Assembly: GCF_034259325.1 (NCBI RefSeq)
Contig: NZ_JAXIVS010000028.1
Location: forward strand, 1 to 64,000
Length of the DNA: 64,000 bases
From: Hyalangium ruber
GTDB lineage: Bacteria > Myxococcota > Myxococcia > Myxococcales > Myxococcaceae
Direction: 5' to 3'
Below, one piece after another: positions 36,913-46,521 of the stretch. The notes under the pieces were generated by a model. That model was given only the letters and a program-made list of their open reading frames with translations, ran no database searches and was not told the DNA's origin. Position 1 is the stretch's first letter. The number at the start of each line of letters is the position of its first letter. The translations under genes were made by a program, and so were the position numbers.

Positions 36913-37690
36913 GTTGCGCAATCTCCGTGAGCTCTACCAGTACCGCGGCCTGCTGCTGAGCCTCACCCAACGAGAGCTGAAGGCGCGTTACCGCGGCTCG
37001 TTGCTCGGGTTCCTGTGGACGTTCCTCAACCCGACGCTGCAGATGCTCGTCTACATGCTGCTGTTCTCCGTCTTCATGCGGCAGCAGATCGAGGCCTACC
37101 CGTACTTCATGTTCATCGGGCTGCTGCCGTGGATCTGGTTCTCCACCTCCATCTCCGGTGGGGCCAGCGCCATCAGCGACCGACGGGACCTGCTCACCAA
37201 GGTGCGCTTCCCGGCCCAGGTGCTTCCGGCCACGGTGGTGGCCACCCACCTGTGCAACTTCCTGCTGTCCATGCCGCTGCTGGTGGTGCTGGGGCTCTTC
37301 TTCGGCCACACCCCCACCTGGCACCTGGTGGCCTTCCCCGGGGTGCTGCTCACGCAGCTGTGCGTGACGATGGCGCTCGCCTACCTCATCTCCGCCATCA
37401 ACGTCACCTTCCGGGACCTGCAGCAGATCATCGCCAACCTGCTGACGATGTGGTTCTTCGTCACCCCCGTCTTCTACAAGGCGGCGACCATCCCCGAGAA
37501 GTTCCGGGAGGTGATGGTGCTGGCCAACCCCATGGCGGTGATGATCACGTCGTACCAGTCCATTTTCTATGATCATCAACTCCCCGCGCTGGAGCCCCTG
37601 GCGCTGTGGGCAGGTATCGCGTTGGTGCTGCTGGGAGTGGCCTCCGCCATCTTCGAGCGCCGCCGCGAAGAGTTCGCGGAGGTCGTTTGA
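36911..37690 (+). CDS. wzm: Polysaccharide ABC transporter permease
   Basis: 259 residues, an ABC-2 type membrane protein with six hydrophobic segments. The N-terminal LTQRELKARYRGSLLGFLWT is the conserved motif of Wzm/KpsM-type permeases, followed by LNPTLQMLVYMLLFSVF, then the QQIIANLLTMWFFVTPVFY region. Together with Wzt it exports an undecaprenyl-linked O-antigen or similar glycan across the inner membrane. It overlaps the following wzt gene by 4 bases. In Myxococcus the wzm-wzt pair serves O-antigen export and gliding, and the same use is likely here. Confidence 0.92.
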   Translation: MLRNLRELYQYRGLLLSLTQRELKARYRGSLLGFLWTFLNPTLQMLVYMLLFSVFMRQQIEAYPYFMFIGLLPWIWFSTSISGGASAISDRRDLLTKVRFPAQVLPATVVATHLCNFLLSMPLLVVLGLFFGHTPTWHLVAFPGVLLTQLCVTMALAYLISAINVTFRDLQQIIANLLTMWFFVTPVFYKAATIPEKFREVMVLANPMAVMITSYQSIFYDHQLPALEPLALWAGIALVLLGVASAIFERRREEFAEVV

Positions 37691-39018
37691 GCCAGACACA
37701 GAACATGGACGCCATCGTCATCCGCAACGTCGTCAAGAACTTCCGCAAGAGCACCATCCGGCGGGAGTACACGACGCTCAAGTCCGAGCTGGTGCGCTGG
37801 CTGATGGGCAAGCGCGATCGCACCCCCAAGACGTCCATCGAGGCCCTGCGCGGCATCGATCTCGTCATCCCCCGGGGAAAGACGGTGGGCGTCATCGGCC
37901 GCAACGGCTCGGGCAAGAGCACGCTGCTCAAGCTGATGACGGGCATCTACTCGCCCACCTCCGGCACCATCGACATCAACGGGCGCATCTCCGCGCTGCT
38001 GGACCTGGGCGCCGGCTTCCACCCGGACTTCTCCGGCCGGGAGAACATCCTCATCAACGGCATCATCCTGGGCATGTCCCGCGCGGAGATCCGCGCGCGC
38101 ATGGACGAGATCATCGCCTTCAGTGAGCTGGGCGACTTCGTCGATGAGCCGGTGCGCACCTACTCCAGCGGCATGTACATGCGGCTGGCCTTCTCCGTGG
38201 CCACCCACGTGGATCCCGACATCCTCATCGTGGATGAGATCCTCGCCGTGGGTGACGAGCACTTCGGCAAGAAGAGCATGGGGAAGATGACGGAGTTCAA
38301 GAAGGCCGGGAAGACCATCGTCCTGGTGACGCACGACCTCGGAACGATCGAGCGGTGGTGCGACCTGGCGGCGTGGATCGACGCGGGCCGCATCCGTCGG
38401 GTGGGGCCTCCGGGCGAGGTGGTGGCCGAGTACCGGCGGGCGGTTGCACTCGCCCAGCAGCAGTCGCGGGTGATGGTGCCCGCCGCGCTGGCCGCGGACG
38501 GTGGCGCGCTGCCCTCGGTGGAGCTGGCGCCCGTGCCCGTGCCTGTGCCGACACCGGAGCCGCTGCTGAAGCTGACCGAGGTGAGCCTGCGCGGGCGGGA
38601 TGGCGCGGCGCTGACGCAGCTGGACACCGAGGAAGGCCTGGCGCTGCACGTGGGCTTCACGGCGCGACAGCCGCTGGAGGACGTGGACTTCGCGGTGACG
38701 CTCAAGCGGGTGGACGGAACGGTGGCGTACCAGACGAGCACCGCGGCCGAGCGGCTGAGCCTCCCTCAGCCCCTGGGGCTGCAGGGCACGCTGGTGCTGC
38801 ACATCGACCGGATCGGCCTGACGTCGGGTGAGTACACCTTCGACGTGAGCGCGCGGGGGCCGGGCGGCGAGGAGTACGACACGCGGCGCGAGGAGTGCCG
38901 GTTCAAGGTGAGCTCAGCCATCGCGGACAGTGGCGTGGCCCGTCCGCCGCACCGCTGGCGGGTCGAGAGCGAGGGCATGGCCCGGCTCGATCTGCTGCCT
39001 CGGCGCGTCGGCTCCTGA
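37687..39018 (+). CDS. wzt: Polysaccharide ABC transporter ATPase with carbohydrate-binding C-terminus
   Basis: 443 residues. Walker A GRNGSGKST, then LDLGAGFHPDFSGRENI which is typical for Wzt, signature YSSGMYMRLAFS and Walker B ILIVDEILAVGD. After about residue 260 there is a Pro-rich linker (VPVPVPTPEP) and a beta-sandwich domain of about 150 residues (LKLTEVSLRGRDG to RFKVSSAIADSG) as in Wzt proteins that recognise the modified non-reducing end of their glycan. The TTG at 37687, with GGAGG upstream and overlapping the wzm stop, is preferred; an in-frame ATG at 37705 is possible. Confidence 0.92.
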   Translation: MSQTQNMDAIVIRNVVKNFRKSTIRREYTTLKSELVRWLMGKRDRTPKTSIEALRGIDLVIPRGKTVGVIGRNGSGKSTLLKLMTGIYSPTSGTIDINGRISALLDLGAGFHPDFSGRENILINGIILGMSRAEIRARMDEIIAFSELGDFVDEPVRTYSSGMYMRLAFSVATHVDPDILIVDEILAVGDEHFGKKSMGKMTEFKKAGKTIVLVTHDLGTIERWCDLAAWIDAGRIRRVGPPGEVVAEYRRAVALAQQQSRVMVPAALAADGGALPSVELAPVPVPVPTPEPLLKLTEVSLRGRDGAALTQLDTEEGLALHVGFTARQPLEDVDFAVTLKRVDGTVAYQTSTAAERLSLPQPLGLQGTLVLHIDRIGLTSGEYTFDVSARGPGGEEYDTRREECRFKVSSAIADSGVARPPHRWRVESEGMARLDLLPRRVGS

Positions 39019-39025
39019 AAGAGGA

Positions 39026-39059
39026 ATGGGGCAGGAGGAGCACCGCTCCCCTGCCCCAT
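39026..39059. terminator. Hairpin between wzt and the convergent glycosyltransferase gene
   Basis: ATGGGGCAGG and CCTGCCCCAT form a perfect 10-bp stem. A second perfect hairpin (GCGGTAGC/GCTACCGC, 39074-39092) lies next to it and overlaps the stop of the minus-strand gene. There is no long T-run, so both may stop transcription only weakly. Confidence 0.5.
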
Positions 39060-39085
39060 CTCATGACACCCGCGCGGTAGCGCTG

Positions 39086-41434
39086 CTACCGCACCACGCC
39101 CAGTAACGGAGCCTGCTGGGACGCCCTGCCTGTGCCGAGCAGCGCGAACTCCTTCAGGGCCTCCTCCGTCTGGAGCACGGCCTTCTCCCAGGAGAGGCCA
39201 CGCACGTACTGGAAGCCCGCGGCGATCGTCCGCTGGCGCAGCGCCTCGTCCTCCAGCAGGCGGCAGACCTCCTGGGAGATGCCCGCCACCGTGGGAGGCG
39301 CCAGCACCACGGCGCCCTCGGGGTAGGCCTGGTGCGTGCTCTCCACGTCGATGTCCACCACCGGGCAGCCACAGGCGGCCAGCTCCTGGGGCAGCAGGCT
39401 GTAGTTGGTGAACGAGAGGCACACCGCCACATCGCTGGCGGAGAAGACGCGCCGCAGCCCGTCGAAGTCCAGCACCCCGTGGGAGACGAAGGGGAACGGC
39501 AGCGCGGAGGGCGGCAGCTCCGCCCCGGCGATGTGGATCTCCACCTCGGGGAAGCGCGCCTTCACCTGCCCCAGCGACAGCGCCACCAGCTCGAAACCCC
39601 GGCGGGTGGTGTTGGGGCGCATGTACGCGAACACCTTGCGCTTGCCGTCGCGCAGCACCGGATCCGGGTAGTAGACGTCATGGTCCACCGCGAGCTGGAA
39701 GCTCCGGGCGTGCATGCCGTACTTGGTGCGCATCAGCGACTCGAGCCACGGGCCGGCGGTGAGCCCATAGAAGCCGAAGCGGTAGGTGTCCTCGGCCATC
39801 TGCCACTCGGCGCCCACGCCGAAGAAGTCGGGCTCGTAGTCCTGGATGAAGTAGGCCTTCACCGGCGCGCAGTTGGTGGCGCGCACCCGGTAGGCGGTGT
39901 GCCAGGCGGTGGCCATGACGATGTCCGCCGGCTCCATCTCCTCCTCGCCCAGGTGCAGCACCGGGGCCTGGATGGGCAGGAACCACTGGTGGACCATCGC
40001 CTGCAGCCGCATCGGCTCGGGAGGCAGCCCGTGGCTGTCCGTCATGTAGACGCGGCAGCGGTGGCCCAGGAGCTCCAGGAAGTGGATGGTGCGGAAGATG
40101 GTCATATGGCCACCTCCGCCGCGCCCGAAGGGAGGAATCACCCAGTTGATGACCAGGTGCTCCGGGTCCAGCGTGCGCGCGCTCGAAGAGGGCACCACGG
40201 CGCGGGCCTTGGGCGGCTGAGCCAGCAGGCGGTAGTGATCCTGCTCCCACCAGCCCCGAGGCTCCTTGGGAGGCGTCCTCAGGGCGCGATGCGCCGACAG
40301 CAGCGCCTTGGAGATGCCTTCGCGGCGGTACTGCTTCCAGCTGATCGCCACCTTGTGGCCCACGGTGCTGACCGTGTCGAGCTTGCCGCGCGAGGCCAGG
40401 GTGCTCTGGAGCGCCTTGCTCGCATCCTGGAGCAGGCTGGAGCGGGCCACGCGCGCGTCCGCGTCCCCCTTGAGCTGGTGGTGCAGGGAGATGCGGCGAA
40501 TCACCGCCTGGGGCAGCAATTCGTGCCGGTCCCCGAGGAACCAGCCCAGGGCCTGGCCCACGTTGCGGCCCACCGTCACCGCCGCCTTGGAGAGCTTGTC
40601 CTTCTCGCGCGGGTCGGCCATCAGCTGGCGCACGTCCTGCTTGGACTGGAGCAGGCTGTGGTGCATCAGCCGGCGGATGCCGGGCATGTCGGGCAGATCG
40701 AAGTACTCGCGGTGGTAGCGCGCCTCATCGAAGGTGCGGCGCGCCTGGACCAGCGGCGAGTAGTTGTGGCTATGGCGCACCACCGAGCGAGGCGCATACG
40801 CCTTGATGTAGCCCGCCTCCAGGACGTCCGAGGCCCACATCTGGTCTTCCATGAACTCCACATCCCGGTAGGGGATGCGGGTCCACACCGAGCGGCGCAG
40901 GGCGGCGTTGTTGTCGGAGAAGAAGCGGTAGTAGGGCTTGTTCGCCTCGTAGTGCGCCCACCCCTCGGGCCCCGGCTTGATGCGGAACAGGGTGGTGTCG
41001 GCGCCGAAGTTGGCGAAGTGCCGCTCCAGCATGTACGCCTCGGCGGGCATGCAGTCGGGGTGCGGCGCGTGGCGGCCGAACACGCCGGCCACCTGCTCGT
41101 TCTCCCGCATCGGGGCGACCAGCTCTCGCAGCCAGGCGCGGTCCGCCGGGACGGCGTCCTGGGTGATGAGCGCGACGAACGGGCTGTGGCTGTGCTGGAC
41201 GGCCAGGTTGCGCGTACGGCCGTGTCCGAAGGTGCTCGGATCGATCTCCATCAGGCGGGCCGGGAAGGCTCGGATGGTGTCCAGGGAACCATCCGTGGAG
41301 CCGCTGTCGACGCAGAGCACCTCGAAGGGGAAATCCGTCTTCTGACGGAAGACCGCGGCGAGACACTCGCGTAGCAGGGCCCCGCCGTTCTTGACGGGAA
41401 TGATGACGGTCACCAACGGAGTGTCTTGATTCAT
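39086..41434 (-). CDS. Bifunctional glycosyltransferase (GT2 plus WsaF-like GT4)
   Basis: 782 residues. The N-terminal 300 residues are a GT2 domain: LVTVIIPVKNGGALLRECL, VDSGSTDGS and ALITQDAVPAD. The second half from about residue 420 (NWVIPPFGRGGGGHMTIFRT) resembles the rhamnosyltransferase WsaF, with PVKAYFIQDYEPDFF, YMRPNTTRRGFEL and LSFTNYSLLPQELAACGCPVVD typical for its donor-binding half. It probably adds two residues, possibly rhamnoses, to the growing surface glycan. Start ATG at 41434 is set by the beginning of the GT2 domain. It is followed in gene order by a second large glycosyltransferase on the same strand, with 112 bases in between. Confidence 0.88.
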   Translation of the reverse strand: MNQDTPLVTVIIPVKNGGALLRECLAAVFRQKTDFPFEVLCVDSGSTDGSLDTIRAFPARLMEIDPSTFGHGRTRNLAVQHSHSPFVALITQDAVPADRAWLRELVAPMRENEQVAGVFGRHAPHPDCMPAEAYMLERHFANFGADTTLFRIKPGPEGWAHYEANKPYYRFFSDNNAALRRSVWTRIPYRDVEFMEDQMWASDVLEAGYIKAYAPRSVVRHSHNYSPLVQARRTFDEARYHREYFDLPDMPGIRRLMHHSLLQSKQDVRQLMADPREKDKLSKAAVTVGRNVGQALGWFLGDRHELLPQAVIRRISLHHQLKGDADARVARSSLLQDASKALQSTLASRGKLDTVSTVGHKVAISWKQYRREGISKALLSAHRALRTPPKEPRGWWEQDHYRLLAQPPKARAVVPSSSARTLDPEHLVINWVIPPFGRGGGGHMTIFRTIHFLELLGHRCRVYMTDSHGLPPEPMRLQAMVHQWFLPIQAPVLHLGEEEMEPADIVMATAWHTAYRVRATNCAPVKAYFIQDYEPDFFGVGAEWQMAEDTYRFGFYGLTAGPWLESLMRTKYGMHARSFQLAVDHDVYYPDPVLRDGKRKVFAYMRPNTTRRGFELVALSLGQVKARFPEVEIHIAGAELPPSALPFPFVSHGVLDFDGLRRVFSASDVAVCLSFTNYSLLPQELAACGCPVVDIDVESTHQAYPEGAVVLAPPTVAGISQEVCRLLEDEALRQRTIAAGFQYVRGLSWEKAVLQTEEALKEFALLGTGRASQQAPLLGVVR

Positions 41435-41546
41435 GATCTCTACTTGACTTGACGGCCGGCCCTGAGCAAGGGCGGCGCCTATAACATGTGGTTGAGACAG
41501 GCCACAAGGCGCGGGGCCCACCCCCGCCGAGCGACCTGTCCGGGGC

Positions 41547-44144
41547 TTATCGGGGACCGAGCAACGCCTGCGTCGCGGGGAGCTCCCAGGCGAGCATCTG
41601 CACCGCCAGGGACTCGGCGGTGCGCTCGTCCGTGCGCAGCGAGCTGTCCATCGTCGCGAAGGTGAGGTTCGGGTTGTAGAAGGGGTCGCCGCGCCGCGTC
41701 CACGGGCGGAACGCGCTGTACGAGAGCCAGGCGTCCCGGTCGGGGATGGCGTGGAAGCGGCGCGTGGCCGACTCATGATGCACCAGGCACGCATGAGGGG
41801 TGTACACACACCGCAGCCCACGCCCGACGACGCGCAGCGCCAGCTCCACGTCGCTGCCGGAGACGATCATCCGCTCGTCGTAGCCGCCGACCTGCTCGAA
41901 GACCTCGCGGCGCATCATCATGCAGGCGCCGGTGACGGCCAGGAAGTCGCGGATGCAGTCGGCGCGACCGAAGGGCGTCCACTCCTCGTCCGGGCGGCCC
42001 CGCCAGAAGGCATGCGTCGCGAAGCCTCCAGGCCCGAGCACCACGCCCGCGTGCTGGATGCTCCGGTTGGGGAAGAGCAGCATCGGGCCCACCACGCCCA
42101 CCTCCGGGCGCTGGGCCTGGGCGATGAGCTCCTCCAGCCACCCCTCCTCGATGATCTCGATGTCGTTGTTGAGGAAGAGCAGCAGCTCGCCCTTGGCATA
42201 GCGGGCCGCGAAGTTGTTGATGGCCGAGTAGTTGAAGGGGTGGTTCCAGGTGAGCTTGAGGATGCGCGGATCCTCCAGCTCCTCCAGCAGCGCGTGGGTC
42301 CGGGGGTCCACCGAGTTGTTGGAGACGAGGATGAGCTGCCAGTTCTCCCAGCGCGTCTGGGCGCTGAAGGTGCTCCACAACTGCTGGAGCAGCTCCGGCT
42401 TGTCCTTGAAGGGGACGATGATGGAGACGCGCGGGCTGCCCTTCACCTGCGGGCGCACGCGCAGCGTGCCCGTGCGCGTCACCTGCACCTCGGCCTCTTC
42501 TCCGCAGCGCGACAGGTGCTGGGTGAGCGCGACGTGGGCCGCCGCGTTGACGAAGTGGAAGGCCCGAGGCGTCTCACGGCGGTGGTAGAGCACCGTGGTC
42601 ACGTGCGCCGCCGGGGTGGAGGACTCCGAGGCGCGAAGGACCAGCTCGTACAGCTCGGCGCCGTCGAAGCCCTCCTGGATGCCGCCGAGCTCCTCGAATG
42701 CCTTGCGGCGCATGACGAGTAAGCGCGAGGCGTAGTCGCACGCGCGCTGCATGTCCCGGCTCCAGTCCGGCTTGAAGAAGGGGCGGCAGCGGTTGCCGCC
42801 TCCATCCAGCCGGTCCTCGTCCGAGTACACCATGCGCGCCTCCGGCTGGGCGTCGAGCGCGAGCGCCATCTCCGCCAGGGCGTGGGGCGCGAGCCGGTCC
42901 GCCGGGTCGATGAACACCAGGGCCTCGCCCCGCGCGGTCTTGGCCGCCAGGTTGAGGGCGGCCCCATGGCTGGCGCTGGCCGCGGAGGGGATGAAGCGCA
43001 GCCGGCTGTCGGCGGTCCACTCCGGAGGCAGGGTGCCACGCAGCTGCTCCAGCGCGTGCTCGGGCCCCGCGACGCACAGCTCCCACAGCTCGTAGCTCTG
43101 CGCCAGCAGGGAGCCAATGCACTCGCGCCAGTGCGCGAGGTTGAGCTCACGCGCGCCCACCAGCACCGAGAAGGAGGGAAGCTGCCGCAGCTGGCGAACC
43201 GCGCGGGCGGCGGTGAGCATGCGCGCGGGCTCGAACATCGCGCACCACTGGCGGTACTCCACGTCCGAGAAGGGCGGAAGGATGGCCAGGTGGCGCGCCA
43301 GGGCGCGGGTGGCCTCGCGGGTGAAGTCGCGCTGGGGCGCGAGCGTCTCGCGCCACAGCTCCGGCAGGTTCAGCTCCGGGGGGCAGGGATCGGCCACCGC
43401 CTCCAGACGGCGTACGAATTCCTGGGCCTGGGCGCGCGTCGGCATCGAGTCGCCCGTACCGGCGAGCAGCGCCTCGATGGCGATGTGGTTCCAGCTCCGC
43501 ATGCGCTCGAGCGCCGGGCGCAGCAGCTTGCTCAGGCCGGCCACTCCCGAGCGCTTGAGGAGCCCCACGGCCTTGGCGACGGCCGCCTTGCGGTGGGACT
43601 GGTGCAGCCAGGCGGTGGGGTCGGCGAGCGGCTCCAGCAACTGGCGCAGCTGGCTCTGGACCGCTTCCGAGTCGGTGCCGGTGTAGCGCTCGGGCTCCAC
43701 GAGGATGGAGGTCAGCTGCTCGTTGAAGCGGAACTGCGTCCGCAGCAGCTCCATCTGGAACGGACGGGCCGCGCGCAGCATGCGCCGGTACCCACGAGAG
43801 CCGCCCCGCGCGACGAAGCGCCGCTCCACCTCGCCCAGGATGTTGGAGTAGAGCGGAAACGGGCGCGGCCCCGGGATGAAGGACGCGGAACCCCGGGGAG
43901 CGCGCAGGCGGAGCTCGCGCAGCATCTCTCGCAGGATGCGCTCGGGGCCGGCCAGCTCGGCGGCGGTGGCGTCGCTGCGACGCAGCTCGTCGACCAGGAG
44001 GAACTGGGCCCCCGCGCGCTCGGCGAGGTCCGCGGCGGACTCGATGCTGGGAGGGGGAAGAGACCCGCGCTCGTTACTGCCTCCTTCCATGATGGTCAGT
44101 CCGGGAGACGCGCCGTTCGCGGGGCGCTGAGAAGGCTCACGCAT
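41547..44144 (-). CDS. Large GT2-family glycosyltransferase with two catalytic domains
   Basis: 865 residues. The N-terminal 270 residues are helical and unfamiliar. A first GT2-like domain starts near residue 325 (PSFSVLVGARELN) with FIDPADRLAPHAL and MVYSDEDRLDG; a second near residue 590 (RVSIIVPFKDKPELL) with LILVSNNSVDPRT, LLLFLNNDIEIIEEGWL and VTGACMMMRREVFEQVGGYDE. The NND of the second domain and the DED of the first are the metal-binding positions. Tandem GT2 proteins of this layout build O-antigen or capsule. A further ATG in frame at 44090 is possible. It is divergent from the glycosyltransferase gene at 44268, sharing a 123-base promoter region. Confidence 0.85.
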   Translation of the reverse strand: MREPSQRPANGASPGLTIMEGGSNERGSLPPPSIESAADLAERAGAQFLLVDELRRSDATAAELAGPERILREMLRELRLRAPRGSASFIPGPRPFPLYSNILGEVERRFVARGGSRGYRRMLRAARPFQMELLRTQFRFNEQLTSILVEPERYTGTDSEAVQSQLRQLLEPLADPTAWLHQSHRKAAVAKAVGLLKRSGVAGLSKLLRPALERMRSWNHIAIEALLAGTGDSMPTRAQAQEFVRRLEAVADPCPPELNLPELWRETLAPQRDFTREATRALARHLAILPPFSDVEYRQWCAMFEPARMLTAARAVRQLRQLPSFSVLVGARELNLAHWRECIGSLLAQSYELWELCVAGPEHALEQLRGTLPPEWTADSRLRFIPSAASASHGAALNLAAKTARGEALVFIDPADRLAPHALAEMALALDAQPEARMVYSDEDRLDGGGNRCRPFFKPDWSRDMQRACDYASRLLVMRRKAFEELGGIQEGFDGAELYELVLRASESSTPAAHVTTVLYHRRETPRAFHFVNAAAHVALTQHLSRCGEEAEVQVTRTGTLRVRPQVKGSPRVSIIVPFKDKPELLQQLWSTFSAQTRWENWQLILVSNNSVDPRTHALLEELEDPRILKLTWNHPFNYSAINNFAARYAKGELLLFLNNDIEIIEEGWLEELIAQAQRPEVGVVGPMLLFPNRSIQHAGVVLGPGGFATHAFWRGRPDEEWTPFGRADCIRDFLAVTGACMMMRREVFEQVGGYDERMIVSGSDVELALRVVGRGLRCVYTPHACLVHHESATRRFHAIPDRDAWLSYSAFRPWTRRGDPFYNPNLTFATMDSSLRTDERTAESLAVQMLAWELPATQALLGPR

Positions 44145-44244
44145 GGAGCGGCTCTATATCATCCGGCCCTCGATGGGGAAGCCATGCTCGGCCGGCTGCC
44201 CAGGGAGCAAGGGCGGCCCTCGAGATGCTCGCGGCGGGCCGGGT

Positions 44245-44270
44245 GCCTGGTGTAGGGATACAGCCGCATG
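44245..44270 (+). promoter_or_regulatory. Second copy of the promoter-like motif
   Basis: CTGGTGTAGGGATAC followed by AGCCGC and the ATG, matching the site before wzm in 15 of 15 positions and in spacing. The first bases after ATG also agree (TnGCGCnATCTC). It drives the two-gene glycosyltransferase operon at 44268-46516 if the interpretation is right. Confidence 0.5.
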
Positions 44271-45107
44271 TCGCGCGATCTCGATGATGCCGTGCTGTGG
44301 CTGGGCATCGTCCTCTACCAGAATGTTCCGCGAGAGCTGGAGCGGCTGTGCGCGGCGCTGCGACTGAACCAGGAGACGCCGGGGACACCGGCCTTCCGGG
44401 TGGTGTGGTGGGACAACTCGCCGACGGATGCGCTGCGTGCGGAACTTTCCCGGCTGGCGCCAGGGAGCGACTACCGCTTCGCGGGGGCGAACCTGGGCTT
44501 CGGCGCGGCGCACAACCGCGTCATGAAGGAGGCGTTCGCCTCACCTACCACCCGCTACTATCTGTGCGTCAACCCGGACGGAGTGCCCCACCCTCGCTGC
44601 CTGAGCGAACTGGTGACGGAGGCGGAGCGAGCGGAGCGCACGGGACTCATCGAGGCGCGGCTGTTCCCGGACGAGCACCCCAAGCCCTACGAGCCGGTGA
44701 CACATGAGACGCCCTGGTGCTCGGGATGCGTGCTGCTTCTCACGCGGGAGCTATACCGGCAGGTGGGGGGCTTCGATGAGCGCTTCTTCATGTACTGCGA
44801 GGACGTGGATCTCTCCTGGCGGGCGCGAGCCGCGGGCTTCTCCATCCGGGTAGCCCCGCGAGCGCTCGTCCACCACTACACGGTAGATCGGGAGATCACC
44901 ACGCGCCGGGAGCTGAGCGTGCGCCGCAGCGCCGCGCTGTTGGGCGCCAAGTACGGCAACGCGGCGTTCGCGCGGGAGCGCTTGCGCGAGTACCAGGCGC
45001 TGGGCGGCGAACCGTTCTCCCTGCCCGCCGTGGCGCGTCCTCCCGCCGCGATGGCACGCGTCGCCGACTTCCGGCACCTCTTCATGTTCGCGGAGTCGCG
45101 CTGGTGA
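44268..45107 (+). CDS. GT2-family glycosyltransferase, rhamnosyltransferase type
   Basis: 279 residues. LWLGIVLYQN, the acceptor-side RVVWWDNSP, FAGANLGFGAAHNRVM and LCVNPDG (DxD-like NPD) are the features of the rhamnosyl/galactofuranosyl GT2 group, with the later FDERFFMYCEDVDLSWRARAAG as the conserved ED-W region. It transfers a deoxysugar or hexose to a lipid-linked surface glycan in the cytoplasm. It is followed by the next gene with a 4-base overlap (GTGA) and preceded by the shared promoter-like motif. Confidence 0.9.
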   Translation: MSRDLDDAVLWLGIVLYQNVPRELERLCAALRLNQETPGTPAFRVVWWDNSPTDALRAELSRLAPGSDYRFAGANLGFGAAHNRVMKEAFASPTTRYYLCVNPDGVPHPRCLSELVTEAERAERTGLIEARLFPDEHPKPYEPVTHETPWCSGCVLLLTRELYRQVGGFDERFFMYCEDVDLSWRARAAGFSIRVAPRALVHHYTVDREITTRRELSVRRSAALLGAKYGNAAFARERLREYQALGGEPFSLPAVARPPAAMARVADFRHLFMFAESRW

Positions 45108-46516
45108 GTGCCCTCCCCCAAGATACGGTCGACAGGCACCTGCACTCCTTCGTGCTGAGACGCGCGGCGCCCGGCAGCCGGGTCCTCCTGCTGGGGAAGA
45201 ACGACGCGCTGGCCAGGGAGCTGGCTTGCTCTGGCCGCGAGCTGGTGTCGGGCGAAGCCCTCGACACCGAAGCGTGGCGAAGGTTCGCACCGACCCACGT
45301 GGTCCTCGCGGAGAGCCTTCCAGCGGAGGGACTCGAAGCCCGCCTGCGCCTCCTTCGTGAGGCAGTCCCCGAGGCGGAGATCCTCCTCGGCTTTGCCAAC
45401 ACTGGAGCGGCGAGCGCACTGCTCGCCACCCTGGTGGACGGCACTCCGGCTCGCCAGGGCCCTTCCGAGGCCAGCTTCGCACACTGCCTCTCCGCCTGTC
45501 GGCTGAGGGTGGTGCATCGCGAGGCGCACGAGGAAGCGTCCCGGCGGACTTCCCTCGCCGAGGGTGCCGAGCGAGCCCTGAACCAGTTGCTGTCCCAGCT
45601 CTCACCCGGAGCTGGCGCCGACGTACTCCTCTACGTCCTGGCACGAGCACATGAGGAAGCCCCCTCCGTAAGCCATGAGCCGGAACTGCTCAGCGTCGTG
45701 CTCTGGAACGGCCCCGAGCACCGGCACCTGCTCGACGAGGCGGTCTTCTCTTTGGCCTGCCAGAGGTACCGGCCCCTCGAGATTGTCCTGGTGGAGCCGG
45801 ACGCAAGCGCTGGGGACGCGCTGCGGACGCTGGAGAAGTACCAGCACATCGAGGACTTCCGCATTCAGCATGTGCGCGGTCCCCAGGGTGGGCTGATGAA
45901 CGAGGCGATCCGTCGGGCCCGTGGCCAGTACCTGGCCTTCTTCGAGGCTTCAGGACTCATCTACCCCGGGCACTTCGAGAAGCTCATCGGGGCGCTGCGC
46001 GGGACAACAGCGGCGTGGGCGGTCTCGCGTGCCTTCCGACGCGTGTCGCGTGCCATCCCTGGAGGAGACGACTACATCGAGACGAAGGTCCCCTTCCCTC
46101 TCGGGGACCACCTGGAGTTGGCCCACTTCCGCCAACACCCGTGGCTGCTCCATGTATTCGTCATCGATCGGAACCGGACCGCGAGCTTTCCCTTGAGTGT
46201 GCCCGACCCCGCGCCCGGGAAGGCGGCAGCGCTGCCCCTGCGGCTCGCGGCTCTGTTCGAGCCCGTGTTCCTCAATGGCCTGGCCACCTGCGAGCAGCGG
46301 GAGCCGGAGCGTGATCCTCCGGCCATGGAGCCGGGTACGGAGTCCTTGCAGGTCCTGCGCTCCTGGGATGCGCTGGAGCAAACGGTGGCGCGCGCCAGTC
46401 AGACCACGAAGGGCCTGCGGCATCGCGCGCTCGATGGTCTCAATGACAGATTGCGTCGCTGGGCACCCCGGCTCCACGGGGCGCTGCGCTCCTCGGCGTC
46501 GAGGTGGTTGAGGTAA
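45104..46516 (+). CDS. GT2-like protein with degenerate N-terminal domain
   Basis: 470 residues. The N-terminal 180 residues contain GSRVLLLGKNDALARELA followed by RELVSGEALDTEAWRRFAPTHVV, similar to a SAM-dependent methyltransferase core but without the glycine-rich motif, so probably a scaffold. The C-terminal half from about residue 205 (LLSVVLWNGPEHRHLLDEAVFSL, in two pieces) to ARGQYLAFFEAS is a GT2 fold whose DxD motif is replaced by FEAS, thus it may be inactive or use another mechanism. It overlaps the preceding glycosyltransferase gene as GTGA. It is convergent to the GNAT gene of the RiPP cluster, with 5 bases between them. Confidence 0.65.
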   Translation: MSALPQDTVDRHLHSFVLRRAAPGSRVLLLGKNDALARELACSGRELVSGEALDTEAWRRFAPTHVVLAESLPAEGLEARLRLLREAVPEAEILLGFANTGAASALLATLVDGTPARQGPSEASFAHCLSACRLRVVHREAHEEASRRTSLAEGAERALNQLLSQLSPGAGADVLLYVLARAHEEAPSVSHEPELLSVVLWNGPEHRHLLDEAVFSLACQRYRPLEIVLVEPDASAGDALRTLEKYQHIEDFRIQHVRGPQGGLMNEAIRRARGQYLAFFEASGLIYPGHFEKLIGALRGTTAAWAVSRAFRRVSRAIPGGDDYIETKVPFPLGDHLELAHFRQHPWLLHVFVIDRNRTASFPLSVPDPAPGKAAALPLRLAALFEPVFLNGLATCEQREPERDPPAMEPGTESLQVLRSWDALEQTVARASQTTKGLRHRALDGLNDRLRRWAPRLHGALRSSASRWLR

Positions 46517-46521
46517 CTCGG

